Both the position numbers and the translations under genes were made by a program. From Streptomyces albofaciens JCM 4342 (lineage in GTDB: Bacteria > Actinomycetota > Actinomycetes > Streptomycetales > Streptomycetaceae), in contig NZ_PDCM01000001.1 in the NCBI RefSeq assembly GCF_008634025.1, positions 4,693,979 through 4,757,978 on the forward strand: a stretch of DNA of 64,000 bases, read 5' to 3'. Shown here piece after piece: positions 16,099 through 25,199 of this stretch. The first letter of the stretch is position 1. The number at the start of each line of letters is the position of its first letter. The notes under the pieces were generated by a model, which was not told the origin of the DNA, made no database searches, and saw only the letters and a program-made list of their open reading frames with translations.

Positions 16099-17340
16099 AT
16101 GACGCAACGGCCGCCACAGGTATGGGCCGGGATCGACGTAGGGAAAGGGCATCACTGGATCACCGTGGTCAATGCCGATGGCGACCCACTGTGGAACCGC
16201 AAGGTGATCAACTCCGAAACCGACATCCTGGGCGTATTCGGTGAGGTTATGGACGCAGCCGACCACGTAACGTGGGCACTTGACCTCGTCGACGGGCCAG
16301 CAGCATTGCTGCTGGAGACCCTGGCCAACCATGGGCAGAGGACCCGGTACGTCACCGGGTCAAAGTTCGCAGCGTTCAAGAAGAGCTTCAGCGGCCAGGG
16401 CAAGTCCGACTTGAAGGACTCCTACGTCATCGCCGAGTTCGCCCGCTGTCTCCGGCGGCAGACAGTTCCCGTGCCAGCGCCTCCGAGGGTCACCAAGGAA
16501 CTCTCCCTGATCCTCTCCCACCGCAATGGCCTCTCAGTCGAACGCACCAGAACCATCAACCGCATGAGGGCCATGCTCACCAGCATCTTCCCAGAACTGG
16601 AGCGGTCCTTCGACTTCGCCCGATCAGACGGCCCGCTGGTCTTGCTTTCCGGGTACCAGACACCTGGGGCCATTCGGCGGATGGGCGAGAGCAGGCTCAC
16701 AACCTGGCTCGCCAAGCGCGGTGTGAGAAAAGCGGCAGCCATCGCAGAGAAGGCAGTGACGGCCGCTAAGGCACAGGACTCAGCTATCAATGGAGAGGAC
16801 CTGGCGGCCGAGCTGGTAGCCGAACTCGCCCAGAAGGTCACGCAGATGAACTTCCGCCTGAAGGAACTGGAAGCCAAGATCAGGGAGATTCTCTCTCAGC
16901 ATCCCCAGGCTCCTATCGTCCTTTCCATGCCGGGCTTCGGTGAGCTCCTTGCGGCTGAGCTTCTCGCAGCGATCGGTGATATTTCCAGGTTCCCGAGTGC
17001 TGGGCGGCTCGCTGTCGCATCAGGAATGGCACCCGTCTCCAGGGACTCCGGTTCGAACACGGGGAACCGCCAGCGCCCTACCCAGTACAGCCGACCCCTT
17101 CAACGGGCCTTCTTCATGTCCAGCCAGTCCGCGTGCCTGACCGCGGGGACGTGGGAGCAGGAGATGTACCTGCGCAAGTACCAGGGCTACACGCACGACC
17201 GAGGCCGCCACAAGAAGGCCGTCATCGCTGTTGCCCGTCAACGCGTCTCCATCCTGTGGGCCATGCTCAGGGACGGTCGGCTCTATGAGAGGGAGTACAA
17301 CCCCCGCGAGAAGGCGGCTGGCGAGGCTCAGGCGGCTTGA
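16099..17340 (+). CDS. IS110-family transposase (DEDD recombinase)
   Basis: The 413-aa protein has the N-terminal RuvC-like DEDD domain (D13 in WAGIDVGKGHH, WALDLVDGPA, GKSDLKDSYVIAEFAR) and the C-terminal Transposase_20 domain with SMPGFGELLAAELLAAIGD and a serine-containing GMAPVSRDSGSNTG motif. It is a site-specific transposase that works with a non-coding guide RNA. The ATG follows GGAGAGGCGAG. The gene is intact, with a normal length for the family. The C-terminus is followed within 9 bp by the ATTAAGAG boundary. Confidence 0.95.
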   Translation: MTQRPPQVWAGIDVGKGHHWITVVNADGDPLWNRKVINSETDILGVFGEVMDAADHVTWALDLVDGPAALLLETLANHGQRTRYVTGSKFAAFKKSFSGQGKSDLKDSYVIAEFARCLRRQTVPVPAPPRVTKELSLILSHRNGLSVERTRTINRMRAMLTSIFPELERSFDFARSDGPLVLLSGYQTPGAIRRMGESRLTTWLAKRGVRKAAAIAEKAVTAAKAQDSAINGEDLAAELVAELAQKVTQMNFRLKELEAKIREILSQHPQAPIVLSMPGFGELLAAELLAAIGDISRFPSAGRLAVASGMAPVSRDSGSNTGNRQRPTQYSRPLQRAFFMSSQSACLTAGTWEQEMYLRKYQGYTHDRGRHKKAVIAVARQRVSILWAMLRDGRLYEREYNPREKAAGEAQAA

Positions 17341-17359
17341 CTTAACTCATTAAGAGTCG

Positions 17360-17497
17360 ATATGGTCTTCGGCCTGTTCTCCCTGCTCGGCTACAACTTC
17401 TCCCCGCGCTTCAAGGACCTGGCCGACCAGCGGTTCCGGCGCGCGGAGATGCCCGGCATCACCACCGGCGGCTACGGGCCGCTGGAGGGGTTGGCGC
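17360..17497 (+). pseudogene. Tn3-family transposase fragment, right part
   Basis: The frame VFGLFSLLGYNFSPRFKDLA followed by DQRFRRAEMPGI continues the Tn3 core broken at 15595. Similarity ends at about 17497, where the ATP-grasp remnant begins on the opposite strand. Confidence 0.75.
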
Positions 17498-17507
17498 GGG
17501 GGACCGC

Positions 17508-17770
17508 GTGAACCTGAACAAGGTCACGGTGCCGGGCACTTGCACGGGCGCGTGCCCCAGCGTGTCCCAGCCGCTGCGGCGCCAGTCCAGCGCCCCGTCG
17601 GGGGCGGTCACCTGCTGGGCGAAGACCCGCTCGCCGACCACGGTGACGCGTACGTCGGCGGCCTTGGGAATCCCGGCCTGGAACAGGTGCGCGGTCACGG
17701 CCAGGGAGTGCTCGGCGGCGAACTTGGCCGCGGCCTCGGAGTCGTTGGTCACGTAAGGAACGGAGATCTT
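17508..17770 (-). pseudogene. ATP-grasp peptide maturase (MvdD/TgmB-like) fragment
   Basis: The minus strand reads VTNDSEAAAKFA...LAVTAHLFQAGIPKAADVR, VTVVGERVFAQQVTAPDGALDWRR and WDTLGHAPVQVP. This is the central ATP-grasp domain of RiPP maturases that form ester or amide crosslinks in graspetides. An internal segment between AEHS and LAVT is missing and both ends are lost. No precursor peptide gene was found nearby. Taken with the lasso-cyclase remnant near 46 kb it suggests repeated loss of RiPP clusters here. Confidence 0.6.
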
Positions 17771-17910
17771 GCGGTCTCAGGCCTGCATCGCGGCTTTCGC
17801 TGCGATGCAGGGTGCATCGCGAGGAACGCCTTCGGAGGCTCGAACGAGTTCGTCAATGGGCGGGCTCGGAGGAAACCCGGAGTCGGCCCGGCAGGGGCGG
17901 GCGTCGGCGC

Positions 17911-18495
17911 TCAATGCGGGCTGCGTCGGCTCCGGTAGGCCGCGACGCTGGCCCGGTGTGCGCAGGTTCGGGTGCAGTACTGCTTCGAGCCGTTGCGCGA
18001 GAGGTCCACGAAGGTGGCCCGGCAGGTCGGCCCGGCACATACGCCGAGACGAGCGGGACCGAGCGTGGCGATCACGGAAGCCAGTGCGCTGAGCGTGGTC
18101 GCGGCAAGGTGCGCCGCGCAGCGGTCGGTATCGGACGTCACCTCGGTCCACCAGCGGCTGTCCTCGTGGCGCAGTACCGGGGTGGCGCGGCTGCGGCGCA
18201 GACCCTCGTTGATCAGCGCCGCGGCTTCGACCGCGTCCGTGTTCGCCCGTTCGAGCGCCTCACGCACCGTCTCGCGCAACGCGCGGACTTCCGCCAGGTC
18301 GGCGCGGGTGAGATGCCGCGGACCGGTACTTCGGTTCGCGGCCGAACGCGGAGGCTCGGCCGCGGGGTGGTCGTCAAGGAAGTCCCGGAGCTGCTCCACG
18401 GTCTCCAGCGCGTCCTCTCCCTTGACCGGCCTCAAGGTGTTGGCCAGGTCGACGGCCGTCTGGACCACCAGTGGACTGTAATACGCATCCCGCAT
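17911..18495 (-). CDS. CGNR/ABATE-type zinc-finger transcriptional regulator
   Basis: The protein of about 194 aa has an N-terminal ABATE domain (VVQTAVDLANTLRP...LRDFLDDH) and a C-terminal zinc ribbon, CAGPTCRATFVDLSRNGSKQ followed by YCTRTCAHRASVAAYR. The usual CGNR tetrad is replaced by CTRT(C), while the four metal cysteines are present. Start ATG 18495 follows GAGGAGA. It is divergent from the MFS exporter at 18547 with a 51-bp gap, so it probably regulates that operon. Effector unknown. Confidence 0.85.
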   Translation of the reverse strand: MRDAYYSPLVVQTAVDLANTLRPVKGEDALETVEQLRDFLDDHPAAEPPRSAANRSTGPRHLTRADLAEVRALRETVREALERANTDAVEAAALINEGLRRSRATPVLRHEDSRWWTEVTSDTDRCAAHLAATTLSALASVIATLGPARLGVCAGPTCRATFVDLSRNGSKQYCTRTCAHRASVAAYRSRRSPH

Positions 18496-18546
18496 TTGAC
18501 GTGTCTCCTCACTGCTCCGTAGCGTTACACGCAAAGGAGCTTTCGC

Positions 18547-19992
18547 ATGTCACAACATACCCGGCAGGGAACGACACCGCAGACGAGCCCGCCTGGAGGT
18601 ACTCCGGCACCGGGGCGAACGGACGCCCCGGACGGGCGTCGGCTGGGGCTGACTTTGGGAATGCTGGTGCTGCCGATGTACGTGGCACTGGGAGCACCGT
18701 CGGTGGCCTTACCGGCCGTCGGCCGCGCACTCGCGGTGCCGTTCGGGGCCACCGCATGGATTCTCGCCGCGTGGTCGCTGACCTCCGCGCTCGCGATGCC
18801 GGTCGCGGGTCGGCTGCTGGTCCGCTGGAGCCCCTTCCAGGTCCTGGTCGCCGGGGTCATGGCGCTCGCCGCGGGCTCCGCGCTCGCCGGAGCCGGGCCG
18901 GCACTGTCCGTCGTGATCGTCGGCCGACTGATCGGCGGCGCTGGGGCGGGCGCGACGGTGATCGCCGTCTTTGCCGCGGCCACCGCCCTTCCCCGGCGCC
19001 AACGGATCCGCGTCCTGGGAATCATCGCGGCGGCCAGCGCGACGGCGTCGGGGTGCGGGACACTGATCGGCGGGGTGGTGACCGCATGGCTCGGGTGGCG
19101 TGCCGTGCTCGCGATCCCGGTCCTCGCGCTGCCCCTTCTGCTGGCCGCACTGCCGAGCAGGCGCGCGCTGACGCGGAGCGGTGGCGGCGAGCGAAACGGC
19201 TTGACCGAGCGATTCGACATCGTCGGCGCGGCCGTACTGTCGGTACTCGCCGGCTCCTTGATCACGTTGTTGCAGGCACACTCGGTCGGCCTGCCCGCCC
19301 CGGTCACGCTCGTCGTGGCCGCCGCCGGGGCGCTCGCCGCCGTGGGACTGTGGTGGCGCGTGCGCAGCACGCCCGACGGGTTCGTGCCGCGGCGGGTGAT
19401 CGCATCCCGCGGCTTCCTGGCGGCCGGGCTCATCGGCGGGACCGTCTTCGCCGGCTACTACGGGGTGCTGTTCCGCGCCCCGTCCCTGATCGAGCAGGCC
19501 ACGGGCGGTGGCCCCCTGGAAGCCGGCGTGCTCCTGGTCCCGGCTGCCGCCTGCTCGGTGCCGGCCGGGCGGCTGGTCGGCACCTTCACCGACCGGTTCA
19601 CCGGCTGGCAGGTGTCGGCCGGGCTTGCGGCACTCACCGTCATCGGCGTGCTCGTGGTCGCGGTCGCCACCGCGCCGGTCCCGATCGTCCTCGGCACGGC
19701 CCTGACCGTGTGCGGGTTCGCCGGCGCCCAAGCCGTACTGGTGAGCCTCGCGCCGGACCTGGTCGCCGCGGACGACCGCCACACCGCACAGGGCCTGGTC
19801 AACTTCATGAACGTCCTGGGCGGCGGGATCGGTCCGGCCGCTGTCGCAGGTCTGTCCGGCGTCGTGCCGGCGCCGATGGCCCTCGCCGTGCTCGCGGCGC
19901 TTCCCCTGTCCGGACTCGTCCTCAGCCTGACCCGGCGCCCTACCGCCGACCGCCGCCCTGAACCCGGTGCCACGCGTGGGAGCCCGCGCTGA
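18547..19992 (+). CDS. MFS transporter, EmrB/QacA-like drug exporter
   Basis: The 481-aa protein has about 12-14 predicted membrane segments. The first long segment is LGLTLGMLVLPMYVALGAPS and the motif-C-like helix is IIAAASATASGCGTLIGGVV. A long Pro/Gly-rich cytoplasmic N-terminus precedes helix 1. The family exports hydrophobic compounds using the proton gradient. AAAGGAG precedes the ATG. The epoxide hydrolase follows 52 bp downstream in the same direction; export plus detoxification of one compound is a reasonable but untested idea. Confidence 0.88.
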   Translation: MSQHTRQGTTPQTSPPGGTPAPGRTDAPDGRRLGLTLGMLVLPMYVALGAPSVALPAVGRALAVPFGATAWILAAWSLTSALAMPVAGRLLVRWSPFQVLVAGVMALAAGSALAGAGPALSVVIVGRLIGGAGAGATVIAVFAAATALPRRQRIRVLGIIAAASATASGCGTLIGGVVTAWLGWRAVLAIPVLALPLLLAALPSRRALTRSGGGERNGLTERFDIVGAAVLSVLAGSLITLLQAHSVGLPAPVTLVVAAAGALAAVGLWWRVRSTPDGFVPRRVIASRGFLAAGLIGGTVFAGYYGVLFRAPSLIEQATGGGPLEAGVLLVPAAACSVPAGRLVGTFTDRFTGWQVSAGLAALTVIGVLVVAVATAPVPIVLGTALTVCGFAGAQAVLVSLAPDLVAADDRHTAQGLVNFMNVLGGGIGPAAVAGLSGVVPAPMALAVLAALPLSGLVLSLTRRPTADRRPEPGATRGSPR

Positions 19993-20044
19993 CAGCCCAC
20001 CTGCATCTGATACGACAACGCCTCGACCAGCAAGGAGCCTTGCC

Positions 20045-21166
20045 ATGGCCGCCGAGCCATTCGAAGTGAGCATCACCGAAGCCGAGATCGAGGACCTGCG
20101 TGAACGATTGCGACGGACCCGGTGGCCCGAGCGCGAGCCGGTGGACGACTGGTCACAGGGGCTGCCGCTGGCGTACGCGCAGGAGCTGTGCCGCAGCTGG
20201 GCCGAGGACTACGACTTCGGGTTCGCCGAGCGGCTGAACGTCTTCCCGCAGTACCGCGACACCATCGACGGGCTGGGTCTCCACTTCCTGCACGTCCGCT
20301 CGCCGGAGCCGGATGCGTTCCCGCTCGTGCTCACGCACGGGTGGCCGGGTTCGGTGCTCGAATTCCTGGAGGTCCTCGGCCCGCTGACCGACCCCCGCGC
20401 GCACGGCGGTGACCCGGCGGACGCGTTCCACGTGGTCGCGCCGTCGTTGCCCGGGTACGGCTGGAGCGACAAGCCGTCGACGACCGGGTGGGGCATCACT
20501 CGCACCGCGCGCGCCTGGGACACCTTGATGGTCTCGCTGGGTTACGAACGGTACGGCGCGCAGGGCGGCGACTGGGGTTCGGCGGTGTCCGGGGCGCTGG
20601 GCGAGGTGGCGCCCGAGCGGGTCGTCGGCGTCCACCTGAACCTGGGATCCGTGGCGGCGGGCACGTTCGACGACCCGACGCCCGCGGAGCTGGCGAATCT
20701 GGAGGCCGAGAAGGAGATGCAGCGTACCGGCCGGGGGTACTCGGCGATCCAGGCTACCCGGCCGCAGACGCTCGGCTACGGCCTCACCGACTCCCCGGCG
20801 GGGCAGGCCGCCTGGATCGCCGAGAAGTTCTGGGCGTGGACGGACAACGACGGCCATCCCGAGGACGCATTGTCGCGGCAGACAATACTCGACGAAATCT
20901 CGGTCTATTGGTTCACCGCGTCGGCCACATCGTCGGCGCGCCTGTACTGGGAGAGCTTCGCCCACTTCCGGGACAAGGTGACCGCGCCATCCGGGCTGTC
21001 GGTCTACCCGCGCGACATCACCCGCCCGTCGAGGCGGGAGGCCGAGCTGCGGTTCACCGACTTGCGCTGGTTCGAGGAACTGCCGCACGGCGGCCACTTC
21101 GCCGCGCTGGAGCGGCCGGAGTCGCTGGTCGAGCAGGTGCGCGGGTTCTTCCGCCTGTTCCGCTGA
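20045..21166 (+). CDS. Epoxide hydrolase (EHN-domain, alpha/beta-hydrolase fold)
   Basis: The 373-aa protein has an N-terminal EHN domain (FEVSITEAEIEDLRERLRRT with RYRDTIDGL-like FPQYRDTIDGL), then the HGWPGS oxyanion loop, the nucleophile motif QGGDWGS (catalytic Asp) and a C-terminal HGGHFAALE (catalytic His). This is the full set for a microsomal-type epoxide hydrolase. AAGGAG precedes the ATG at 20045. It opens epoxides to diols in the cytoplasm. It is probably co-transcribed with the MFS gene. Confidence 0.93.
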   Translation: MAAEPFEVSITEAEIEDLRERLRRTRWPEREPVDDWSQGLPLAYAQELCRSWAEDYDFGFAERLNVFPQYRDTIDGLGLHFLHVRSPEPDAFPLVLTHGWPGSVLEFLEVLGPLTDPRAHGGDPADAFHVVAPSLPGYGWSDKPSTTGWGITRTARAWDTLMVSLGYERYGAQGGDWGSAVSGALGEVAPERVVGVHLNLGSVAAGTFDDPTPAELANLEAEKEMQRTGRGYSAIQATRPQTLGYGLTDSPAGQAAWIAEKFWAWTDNDGHPEDALSRQTILDEISVYWFTASATSSARLYWESFAHFRDKVTAPSGLSVYPRDITRPSRREAELRFTDLRWFEELPHGGHFAALERPESLVEQVRGFFRLFR

Positions 21167-21523
21167 CTGTCCGTGCCATCCCCCGGGAAACCCGCGCCCG
21201 GGAGATGGTCCTGTCCGTCCCCCGGGGCAACGGCAAAACGACGGCCGGGAGGCACGCCGCAAGGGGGAGGCACGCCGCAAGGGGGAGGTGCGCCGGGGCG
21301 ACGGCGCCGGCTGGCCGAAATCTACGTGCGCCGCACGCCGGCCGCTCCGAAACGCTGGTGCCCGGACCACGGCTCTTTAGCGTGTCCGCGCCACACTTAA
21401 CCCGCCACCGCCACGCCATCACACGGCCGAGCCGCCTGTCCGGCCCCGCCCCCGGCACGCGGCCGCCCGCGCGGTGCAGTTCCGCGTACGACGTCCCGGA
21501 CGACATGGCCCACTGCTGGAGGA
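21167..21523. other. Intergenic with 18-bp tandem repeat
   Basis: GGGAGGCACGCCGCAAGG is repeated twice and partly a third time at 21247-21298. No gene is supported. The long plus frame that continues through here from 20488 is a shadow of the epoxide hydrolase. Confidence 0.6.
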
Positions 21524-23298
21524 ATGATGCGCACGGCTGGCAGGAGACGGCCTTTCCGTGCACTCGCTCGCGGAACCAGCCTGGCCACGGTGCTCGGCGT
21601 GTTCGCCGGGGCCGTCCTGACCCTGATGTCCGCGGCCCCTGTCGCCGAGACGTTCGGATCGTGGCCCGGACGCGAACACTCCGGCATCACCGTGCCGCGC
21701 TGGGCTGCCCGCAAAGCGGTACGGGCCGTGACTACTGCTTCGACTCCCGATCGCTGACCGTCCTCGCGGGCGGTGGCGGCCCCGTGGACAACCCCGACTT
21801 CTGCGGCGCGGTCGGCTGGCCGGACAACGTCGTCAAGCCGGGCGGCGCGGACGGCCCCGAGGCCCACTGCGACAACGCGGACTACCTCGATCCGTCCTAC
21901 AACGGCGGCCGCGCCTACCCGCTGACCCGTGACCAGGCGACCAGCGCGCTGCTGTCCTGCGTACGGCACGCCCGGCAGGGGTTCACCAGCGCGATCGACT
22001 CCGCCGCCGACCTGCTCGATGTCCACAACCGGCTCAAGACCGGACCGGAGTTCGACCGGGCCAAGCGCACTGTTCTGTACAACTGGGGCCGTCTGCTGCA
22101 CGCGGTGCAGGACTTCTCCTCCCACTCCAACTGGGCCGACGCCCCCGCGCCGGATCTCCCTCTCGGGACCGCCAACCCGCCCGGCCTGAACATGCCCCGG
22201 CCCGCCCAGCTGTTCAACTTCCTCGCTCCCGAGCCGTCCCCCGCCTCCGTGCCCCGTGACCTGACCACCGGCTGCTACTACCTGGACCCCGACCACCCGA
22301 ACCGCTGCCAGGGACACGTACGCCACGGCGCACCGCTCAACGGGGAGGACACGGGTCTGAACAAGGACGGCGGGAAGATCGACCCCAGGACCGGGCAGAC
22401 CTCCGGGCCGAGCACGTACCGGGGCAAGACCGGCCGGAACTTCGACCAGGCGGTACGGGCCGCGATCACCGACACCCGCCTGCAATGGGTCGACCTGCGG
22501 CAGGGACTGGAGAACCGCTACACCAACCCCGGCCAGGCATGGCTGATGGCGTGCGCGCTGCTGCGCGACGCCCCGCACACCGAATGCGCACCGGGCCGGG
22601 CCCCGGCGCCGTCCGGTGCGCGCACCCCGGCCAAGGGCACCACCGTCGCCGACGGCGCCGCACCGGACTGCGGCGTGCACTGGCAGCAGCCCGGCGGGCC
22701 GTACACCACGGTCTTCATGCAGTACGTCAACTGCTCCAGCAGCCCGCAGACCATGGCCCCGTACGCCACGGGAGCCGCCGGCTCGCCCGACTCCCGCTAT
22801 ACGTTCGGACGCGTGTGCCGCACGATCGCGCCGGGCTGGGCGACCTCGTGGGTGATCGACCCCTCCTACTTCCCGCCGGAGAACACCACCCTGCAAACGG
22901 TGGCGCACTGCTGGAGCCCCGCCGCGACTGCCGCCTCCCCTCCGTTGCGCCCGCCGGCCTCCTCGACTGCCGACCCCGGCGCACGCATCGGGCCATCGCC
23001 GGGGCCCTCGCTTACGGGAGGCGAAGAGCGCCGTGCTGCCGCGCCGCCGCCGTGCGGGACGAGCTGGAGCCAGCCCGGCGGTACGGGCACCACGGTCCTC
23101 ATCGACTACGTCAACTGCCTCGGCGTACCGGCTCTGATCGCCCCGCTGGCCATCGGGGCCGGACCCGATTCCCGCTACAGCTACACCGAAGCGGCCCAGT
23201 ACGTCGCTCCAGGAGGCGCCACGGCACACTTCCGCATCACGCCACCGCAGTTCCCACCGGAGCCGACCAACCTCCAGTGGATCACCCGGGTAATCTGA
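21524..23298 (+). CDS. Secreted Het-C/zinc phospholipase C-like protein with duplicated C-terminal domain (apparent frameshift)
   Basis: A signal peptide (RRRPFRALARGTSLATVLGV, FAGAVLTLMSAAPVA) starts at 21524/21527 after GGAGG. One base appears missing near 21693 (ACCGTG where ACCCGTG is expected); adding a C joins EHSGIT to RAALGCPQSGTGRDYCFDS in the main frame. The body contains NWGRLLHAVQDFSSHSNWAD, the HxxxD...HxxW signature of Het-C/P1-like zinc phospholipases. The last ~210 aa hold two copies of a ~75-residue module (C-G-x-x-W-x-Q-P-G-G ... YVNC ... PDSRY ... FPPE) separated by a Pro/Thr linker. It is exported; substrate unknown. Confidence 0.7.
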
Positions 23299-23465
23299 CG
23301 GGCCGACGGCCAACGCGCCACGGTCGACGACGCCGAAGCGCTTGTGCGCCGCTACTGAGTCATCAGGGCCGGGGATGTGACCACCGAGCCCGTCACGTAC
23401 TGGTGTCTACGACGACGGCGCCGTGTACGGCCCCAACCGCCCCAGCAAAAGTGAAGACACCGAGC

Positions 23466-23816
23466 ATGGCCACGAAGAAGCCGTCGAAGCCGTGGCTCGT
23501 CCGGTACACCACCCCGGGCGGACCGACCGTGCAGAAGTACCGCTCAGAGCCCGATACTCACCGAGCAATCGGCAAGGAGCGGGACCAGATCGCTGACGGC
23601 TCCAGTCGCGTTCAGAAGTTCATTGACCCCTTTGAACCGGATGTTCAGGCCCCACTTGGTGATCTCTATTGCGTCTTTCGCGACCGAGTCATTCGGTCCG
23701 ATCCATGGGACCGGCTCGTGGCAGAATGTCCGCATGATGCTGACCAGAAAGGGCGATGCCGCGTAGGCGCCCGAAGGCCGTCCGTACTGAGCGATGGCGG
23801 CCCCGTAAGCATGTGA
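23466..23816 (+). CDS. Hypothetical protein
   Basis: The frame encodes 116 aa starting MATKKPSKPWLVRYTTPGG, basic at the N-terminus. The first ~50 residues look protein-like and the remainder less so. It overlaps the next gene (23756) in another frame. No recognised domain. Possibly truncated. Confidence 0.4.
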   Translation: MATKKPSKPWLVRYTTPGGPTVQKYRSEPDTHRAIGKERDQIADGSSRVQKFIDPFEPDVQAPLGDLYCVFRDRVIRSDPWDRLVAECPHDADQKGRCRVGARRPSVLSDGGPVSM

Positions 23817-24178
23817 TGGTGCACCGTATCCGCGGTGTCTCTGCTCGAACCCGGGCGGCCGTTCGCCGCGTGGAGGACGAGCGGCTGGGTCGTCCGGACC
23901 TTGTCTTTGACGCGTTGTCCCGCTTCGAGCGGGTGTTCAGGCAGCCAGGGCGGTTGCTGAACGCGTCGGAGGTCTGGCAGCCGGGCTTGGAGATTGAGGA
24001 CGCCCGCGATGACTTGGATGAGGTCATGCGCCACCTCCCGCGCGGTGCCCGGATCGATCTGGGCCGACTGGTCGCCCGGATCGATGCCGAATTCGAGCGT
24101 CGCACTCTTCCGGATCCTGGCTGGGCGCCCGAGTGGACAGCGGGTCGTTGGTGGTGGTGGAGAATCCGGGAGCGTTGA
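23756..24178 (+). CDS. Hypothetical protein, charged
   Basis: The 140-aa protein starts MPRRRPKAVRTERW and is arginine-rich, with an LFDALSRFERVFRQ-like helical region (DLVFDALSRFERVFRQPGR) and a DDLDEVMRHLPRGARIDLGRL segment. No known domain is recognised. The C-terminus overlaps the following GTG frame (24133) by 46 bp, so one of the two may carry a frameshift. Confidence 0.5.
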   Translation: MPRRRPKAVRTERWRPRKHVMVHRIRGVSARTRAAVRRVEDERLGRPDLVFDALSRFERVFRQPGRLLNASEVWQPGLEIEDARDDLDEVMRHLPRGARIDLGRLVARIDAEFERRTLPDPGWAPEWTAGRWWWWRIRER

Positions 24179-24672
24179 GCTTGGCGCTCACCCATCCGCT
24201 GGCCATCAGTGATCGGCGGATCCGGTTCGTTGCTGTTCGGTCCGGGCCCGGGGCAGGCGAGCTGGTAGGAGTCGGCGCTGGGCGGCCCCATCTCGGGCTG
24301 CGTGCACCAGTGCACGACGGATCGCGATGGTTCGGCTGGACCGACCCGGACAAGCCCGCCTGGACGCTTGCGATATGCGGCCTCCACGACGGCGCCTGGT
24401 ACCTGTCACAGGCGTGGAACACCGAGCCGGTCCGCTGCTGCGTCCTGCCCCTGGGACATTCGGGTGCGCACCTGCGGGCCCCGGCCCGTGCTCAGGGCGG
24501 TGAATTACCGGTGCCTGCCATGGACCGCAGCCTTTTCGCCGCACTGCGCTGCCGCTTGGGATACCCGCAATGGCTGCGCCCACCCACTACTGCCGTGAGA
24601 TCCCCGTCAGGACAGCCGGTATCCGCCGGCCCGGGTGCGGACGGGCGCCGCCGGCCGCCGGTCCGCCCGTGA
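24133..24672 (+). CDS. Hypothetical protein
   Basis: A frame from GTG 24133 gives 179 aa, including NPGALSLALTHPLAISDRRI, HDGSRWFGWTDPDKPAWTLA and HDGAWYLSQAWNTEPVRCCV. Composition is that of a folded protein, unlike the antisense frame. No family recognised and no clear ribosome binding site. It may be the second half of the preceding gene after a frameshift. Confidence 0.45.
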   Translation: MDSGSLVVVENPGALSLALTHPLAISDRRIRFVAVRSGPGAGELVGVGAGRPHLGLRAPVHDGSRWFGWTDPDKPAWTLAICGLHDGAWYLSQAWNTEPVRCCVLPLGHSGAHLRAPARAQGGELPVPAMDRSLFAALRCRLGYPQWLRPPTTAVRSPSGQPVSAGPGADGRRRPPVRP

Positions 24673-24795
24673 CAGTACACCCGTCGAATCCGGCAGCGTT
24701 CGCGCCTGGCTGGTGCCGCAGAAGGGGGCCAACGGCGCCTGCCGGCCGTTCTGGTGTACTGGCTGCCAGCGGCGAGAAGGCGGCGGAGGAGCGCG

Positions 24796-25092
24796 GTGGA
24801 CAGCACGGGGTGGGAGCAGGCAAAGGAGGACGAGGCGGAGCAATCTGCCGAGGCCCGGCCGAATCCCCAGGCAGCGGCCGAGGCGCTCTACATCAAGGCA
24901 GCTCTGCGGGCCGTAGCTCACGGCAGACGCAACCGCACCTCATCGGAGCCACTGCCGCGCAAACCACTGGTGAACACCGAAGACGAAGCGCGCTGGTGGG
25001 TGCAGATCCAGCGCGAGTACTCGGCTGTTTCGCCGCGCCTGGCCGAAGAACTGCTGCAATCCGTCAGTCCGGTGCCCACGGAAACGTCGTAG
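24796..25092 (+). CDS. Small hypothetical protein
   Basis: GTG 24796 follows GGAGGAG with good spacing. The 98-aa product is acidic then helical (EDEARWWVQIQREYSAVSPR, LAEELLQSV). No domain known. It precedes the DUF4334 gene by 107 bp on the same strand. Confidence 0.6.
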   Translation: MDSTGWEQAKEDEAEQSAEARPNPQAAAEALYIKAALRAVAHGRRNRTSSEPLPRKPLVNTEDEARWWVQIQREYSAVSPRLAEELLQSVSPVPTETS

Positions 25093-25199
25093 GACGTGCC
25101 GGACGACCCGCGGCCAGCCCGGCCGACGCGCCGGCGACCTCGGCCCCGGGCAGCCCAGCACATCAGTACCGCAAGACCGACAACGAGGAGCCCCTCCGT

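Larger units (their letters stand above)
15670..17356 (+). mobile_element. IS110-family insertion element with tandem left-end repeats
   Basis: The octamer ATTAAGAG occurs at 15670, 15841, 16011 and 17349, that is at the head of each ~170-bp upstream repeat and immediately after the transposase gene. The element interrupts a Tn3 transposase fragment. No inverted terminal repeats are visible, as expected for IS110. Which ATTAAGAG marks the true left end is uncertain; the extra units may come from successive insertions or a tandem duplication of the left end. Confidence 0.75.

Noticed and set aside
20488..21500. Upstream half of a 936-codon plus frame leading into the Het-C-like protein
   Set aside because: It overlaps the epoxide hydrolase in another frame. 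The true start of the secreted protein is the signal peptide at 21524 in a different frame.
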